This document shows, one piece after another, positions 31,934-34,004 of a stretch of DNA of 34,004 nucleotides. Under the pieces are notes generated by a model that saw nothing but the letters and a program-made list of their open reading frames with translations, had not been told where the DNA came from and made no database searches. Position numbers and translations under genes: made by a program. The stretch covers positions 1 to 34,004 of the forward strand of contig CACXPT010000010.1 of assembly GCA_902769585.1 (NCBI GenBank). Direction: 5' to 3'. The DNA comes from an uncultured bacterium (GTDB taxonomy: Bacteria > Verrucomicrobiota > Kiritimatiellia > RFP12 > UBA1067). Position 1 is the first letter of the stretch. Every line of letters starts with the position of its first letter.

Positions 31934-32934
31934 GGCTTCAACCCTCTAACTGCCCTTACCCGGCCCATCGTCGCAGCGAACATCTCCGGCGTCTGGGACT
32001 GCGCGCCGTCGCACTTCGCGTGCGGCGGATCGTTGTGGACCTCGATGATGAGGCCGTCTGCGCCGATGGCCGTCGCCGCCACGGAAACGGGATCGACCAG
32101 GTACGAATAGCCGGTCGCGTGCGAAGGATCGACGATGATCGGCAGGTGCGAGAGCTTGTGGAGGGCCGGCACCACGGCGAGGTCGAGCGTGTTGCGCATC
32201 GCCGTCTCGAACGTGCGGATGCCGCGCTCGCAGAGGATGACGTTCGGGTTGCCGGACGCCATGACGTACTCCGCGCTCATCAGCAGCTCCTGGAGGGTGG
32301 CGGACATGCCGCGCTTGAGCAGCACGGGCTTCTTCGTGTACGCGCCCACCTCCTTCAGGAGGTCGAAGTTCTGCATGTTGCGCGCGCCGATCTGGATCAC
32401 GTCCACGTCGTTGAACATCTCGATCGTCTCGAAGTTCATCAGCTCCGTCACGATCGGGAGGCCGGTCTCCTTCTTCGCCGTCGTCAGGAACTCGAGCCCC
32501 TGCTTGCCCAGCCCCTGGAAGGCGTACGGGGAGGTGCGCGGCTTGAACGCGCCGCCGCGCAGCATGTCCGCCCCGGCGGCCTTAACGGCGCGGGCGATAG
32601 CCACCACCTGCTCCTCGCTCTCCACGCTGCACGGGCCGGCGATGACGCCGAAGTGGCCACCGCCAACCTTCACGCCGCCGCAGTCGATCACGGACGGCTC
32701 CGGGTGGAACTTGCGGTTCGCCGCCTTGTACGGCTCCTGGATGCGCTGGACGCTCTCGACCACGTCGAGCGCCTCGATGAGGCCGGGGTCTATGTGCGTC
32801 ACGTCGCCCACGCAGCCGATGAGCGTCTGCATCTGGCCCACCGACACGCTGGGCGTGATGTTCTTCATTCGCAGGAGCGTCAGCAGGTTGTCCACCTGCG
32901 ACTGTTCCGCATCCTTCTTCAGCAGTATGATCAT
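31930..32934 (-). CDS. aroF: 3-deoxy-7-phosphoheptulonate (DAHP) synthase, type I-beta with N-terminal regulatory domain
   Basis: A 334-residue enzyme with an N-terminal ferredoxin-like/ACT-type domain (about 1-70, MIILLKKDAEQSQVDNLLTL) as in the Thermotoga-type enzyme, where it mediates inhibition by Phe or Tyr. Barrel motifs are present: GPCSVES, RGGAFKPRTSPYAFQGLG, QIGARNMQNF, KRGMSAT, PSHATGY and EVHNDPPHAKCDGAQS. It joins phosphoenolpyruvate and erythrose 4-phosphate, the first step of aromatic amino acid synthesis. AAGGA lies six bases before ATG 32934. It is the first structural gene behind the aromatic leader peptide and terminator. Confidence 0.95.
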   Translation of the reverse strand: MIILLKKDAEQSQVDNLLTLLRMKNITPSVSVGQMQTLIGCVGDVTHIDPGLIEALDVVESVQRIQEPYKAANRKFHPEPSVIDCGGVKVGGGHFGVIAGPCSVESEEQVVAIARAVKAAGADMLRGGAFKPRTSPYAFQGLGKQGLEFLTTAKKETGLPIVTELMNFETIEMFNDVDVIQIGARNMQNFDLLKEVGAYTKKPVLLKRGMSATLQELLMSAEYVMASGNPNVILCERGIRTFETAMRNTLDLAVVPALHKLSHLPIIVDPSHATGYSYLVDPVSVAATAIGADGLIIEVHNDPPHAKCDGAQSQTPEMFAATMGRVRAVRGLKP

Positions 32935-32973
32935 GTCATGTCCTTTTCTGTCAAATCATGTCTGTCCCCAGTC

Positions 32974-33009
32974 AAAAACGGCCTCGCTTCCTTCTGGAGC
33001 GGGGCCGTT
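32974..33009 (-). terminator. Attenuator terminator upstream of aroF
   Basis: On the minus strand, AACGGCC...CGCT, loop, AGCG...GGCCGTT forms a stem of 7 + 4 bp with one mismatch, ending in TTTTT, a clear rho-independent terminator. It lies between the leader peptide stop and the aroF start (40 bases), which is where a transcription attenuator is expected rather than a gene end. Confidence 0.85.
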
Positions 33010-33062
33010 GTTGAAACCGTTGACTTTCTGTAAGCTCGCTTTCAGGAAAACGCACCCGCTCC
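32996..33062 (-). promoter_or_regulatory. Predicted antiterminator pairing
   Basis: GGAGCGGG at 33062-33055 (codons 21-23 of the leader peptide) is exactly complementary to CCCGCTCC at 33003-32996, the 5' arm of the terminator. The two structures exclude each other. A ribosome that stalls upstream would leave 33062-33055 free to pair; one that reaches the stop at 33042 would cover it and allow the terminator. Confidence 0.65.
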
Positions 33063-33122
33063 GCGCGTAAAGTACGCGAAGTAATATCCAAACCAATATC
33101 CAAACTGTCTTTCTCTAGCCAT
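33042..33122 (-). CDS. Aromatic-rich leader peptide of the aroF-pheA attenuator (26 aa)
   Basis: ATG 33122 to TGA 33042 encodes 26 residues. Residues 7-18 read FGYWFGYYFAYF: five Phe, four Tyr and one Trp occur in the whole peptide and nine of these ten aromatics lie in this 12-residue block. Charging of tRNA-Phe, tRNA-Tyr (and tRNA-Trp) would set how far the ribosome moves and so whether the downstream terminator or the antiterminator forms. This is the same logic as the Phe-rich pheL leader of enteric bacteria. The upstream GGGA is a weak ribosome site. The peptide is too short to act otherwise. Starvation for aromatics would raise aroF-pheA expression, which is inference. Confidence 0.82.
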   Translation of the reverse strand: MARERQFGYWFGYYFAYFTRGAGAFS

Positions 33123-33144
33123 CTTTTTTCCCGAAAGCGGGATT

Positions 33145-33173
33145 AGTCTACCAAATCCCCGTCCGCCTGTCAA
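33145..33173 (-). promoter_or_regulatory. Promoter of the aroF-pheA leader
   Basis: Minus-strand perfect -35 TTGACA (33168-33173), 17-base spacer, -10 TAGACT (33145-33150). Transcription would start near 33138, about 16 bases before the leader peptide ATG; a CCCG/CGGG hairpin lies at the 5' end. Confidence 0.75.
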
Positions 33174-33184
33174 ATCGCCGCCAA

Positions 33185-33212
33185 GCACTAACCGCTAGCC
33201 ACTAACCACTAC
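33185..33212. repeat. Period-7 repeat after the 187-residue gene
   Basis: Four plus-strand heptads GCACTAA, CCGCTAG, CCACTAA, CCACTAC. The last contains the TAG stop of the gene ending at 33209. Confidence 0.7.
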
Positions 33213-33772
33213 CTGATGAGTAGCCGCAGGAAACCGATCTCCTTGCCGGTCAAAGGACGAGACAGCGGGACGACCACCTCGCGCTCCTCTCCATCGGCGG
33301 GGAGGTCTTCGACGTCGAGGACGCCCTGCGCGATCACCTCCGGCGCATCCTTCTCGCCAATCATGGCGGCGAGCGCGTCGAGCGGCGACGACGCGATGTC
33401 GGCGTAGCCCACCATCGCCTTCTCCATGAAGTCCGCCCCCATCTTGAGCGCGTACTTCGCGGTGAGGCGGAGGAAGCGGCGGACCTTCTGGATGCTCACC
33501 GGCTCCGTCACAGCCACGGCGAGGCCGCAGTGGCCTTCGATGTCCTCGCGGAACACGACGCGCTTCGTCCACGGTTCCCCGGTGAAGTCGACCTTCCCCC
33601 GCTTGAACACGGCGATGCGGGCGGCGGACCGCTTCGCGATGCCAGTCCTCGGCCAGATGAGGTCGACCTGGACCAGGTTGCGGCTCTTCAGCAGCCCCTT
33701 CTCCGGTATGCCCGAGAGTTCCGCATTCACCAGCAGGAACTCCAAACTCGCCTTTGCACGTCTCGTAGCCAT
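33209..33772 (-). CDS. Protein of unknown function (187 aa)
   Basis: Soluble, no signal peptide. N-terminus MATRRAKASLEFLLVNAELS is followed by a beta-rich middle (SAARIAVFKRGKVDFTGEPW), helices around 97-120 (SIQKVRRFLRLTAKYALKMG) and a C-terminus VVPLSRPLTGKEIGFLRLLI. I recognise no family. ATG 33772 has AAAGGAG seven bases upstream, and a promoter lies just before it (33802-33830). It sits alone, between a terminator and the aroF-pheA leader, so there is no operon clue to function. Confidence 0.75.
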   Translation of the reverse strand: MATRRAKASLEFLLVNAELSGIPEKGLLKSRNLVQVDLIWPRTGIAKRSAARIAVFKRGKVDFTGEPWTKRVVFREDIEGHCGLAVAVTEPVSIQKVRRFLRLTAKYALKMGADFMEKAMVGYADIASSPLDALAAMIGEKDAPEVIAQGVLDVEDLPADGEEREVVVPLSRPLTGKEIGFLRLLIR

Positions 33773-33801
33773 TCTCGTTCTCCTTTCGCAGGTTGCGGCC
33801 T

Positions 33802-33830
33802 ATTATCCCACAACCGCGTCCCAGACGCAA
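33802..33830 (-). promoter_or_regulatory. Promoter of the 187-residue gene
   Basis: Minus-strand -35 TTGCGT (33825-33830), 17-base spacer, -10 GATAAT (33802-33807) with a TGG extension. The predicted leader is about 20 bases. Confidence 0.55.
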
Positions 33831-33837
33831 GCGCGAA

Positions 33838-33863
33838 AGGGCGCCCGCTTGCGCGGACGCCCT
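33838..33863 (-). terminator. Intrinsic terminator after the L15-like tail
   Basis: Stem AGGGCG...CCGC / GCGG...CGCCCT with one mismatch and a four-base loop, followed by TTTCG on the minus strand. It lies between the stop at 33890 and the promoter of the next gene. Confidence 0.6.
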
Positions 33864-33889
33864 CCCGTTCAGGCCTATGGCCTTTCGCC

Positions 33890-34004
33890 TCAGGCGACGG
33901 AGCCACCGGCGGCCTCGATTTTCGCCTTGTGAAATAATCCTCCTCCGCCACCCTCCGCCCTCCTCCCTCCGCCCCGGTAGGGTGGGCACGCCGCCATCCG
34001 CCGC
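33890..34004 (-). pseudogene. rplO: Possible C-terminal piece of ribosomal protein L15, joined to unrelated sequence
   Basis: The frame ending at TGA 33890-33892 reads LFHKAKIEAAGGSVA at its end, which closely matches the C-terminus typical of ribosomal protein L15 (IEAAGG motif). The preceding in-frame residues are GGA-rich and unlike L15 (ACPPYRGGGRRAEGGGGG). The frame is open to the window edge. Either the gene is interrupted by a repeat, the fragment is a remnant, or the end of the sequence is chimeric. The terminator at 33838-33863 supports that a real gene once ended here. Confidence 0.4.

Noticed and set aside
33042..33122. T-box leader as an alternative explanation for aroF-pheA control
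   Set aside because: No T-box consensus or specifier loop is seen, whereas a translatable aromatic-rich peptide and a matched terminator/antiterminator are.
33195..33989. A long minus-strand frame overlapping the 187-residue gene
   Set aside because: It is in another frame of the same stretch, crosses a terminator and promoter, and its product is Arg/Gly-rich low-complexity sequence.
1..34004. tRNA or rRNA genes, integrase or transposase
   Set aside because: I found none; the mobile-element signal is limited to non-coding palindromic repeats.

Overview
The window reads as a high-GC bacterial chromosome segment in which every gene I can support lies on the minus strand, so transcription runs from high to low coordinates. 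The large secreted proteins (Calx-beta domains, an InlB/Listeria-Bacteroides-type repeat, tandem thioredoxin domains), the lipoproteins, the Tad/Flp pilus locus with an outer-membrane secretin and the Shine-Dalgarno/sigma-70-like signals point to a Gram-negative bacterium. The style of the secreted proteins recalls gut Kiritimatiellota (PVC superphylum). That placement is inference, not proof.

Layout, in the order of transcription. 34004-32935: a possible tail of ribosomal protein L15, a terminator, a 187-residue unknown protein, then a promoter and a 26-codon leader peptide packed with Phe, Tyr and Trp codons, followed by an intrinsic terminator. 32934-30788: the aroF-pheA operon (DAHP synthase, then chorismate mutase/prephenate dehydratase), apparently controlled by that attenuator. 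30694-29796: two related small lipoproteins behind a near-consensus promoter. 29774-13477: a long Tad pilus operon whose genes mostly overlap or nearly abut: two Flp pilins, a third small pilin, a prepilin peptidase, three TadE/TadG-like proteins, an unknown anchored protein, CpaB, secretin, a TadA ATPase with an FHA-like N-terminus, TadB, TadC, and three membrane/periplasmic accessory proteins. No TadZ/CpaE or TadD is present.

13341-12046: metY (O-acetylhomoserine sulfhydrylase). 11903-10974: a putative outer-membrane barrel protein. 10716-9346: a transmembrane Ser/Thr protein kinase, flanked by two direct copies of a palindromic repeat. 8581-7568: a secreted protein behind a long, highly structured 5' leader. 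7455-1: a SurA/PpiC-like lipoprotein, a 1230-residue secreted tandem-thioredoxin/Calx-beta protein and a second, incomplete Calx-beta surface protein, tightly spaced and probably one operon.

The most striking feature is the aromatic-rich leader peptide and attenuator in front of aroF-pheA (about 32974-33173). Next come the unusual Tad locus (FHA-like domains, a Glu in place of the first catalytic Asp of the prepilin peptidase, three uncharacterised tail genes), the structured leader RNA at 8582-8800, and several repeat families: period-7 arrays at gene junctions, REP-like palindromes, and one palindrome lying inside a coding sequence.
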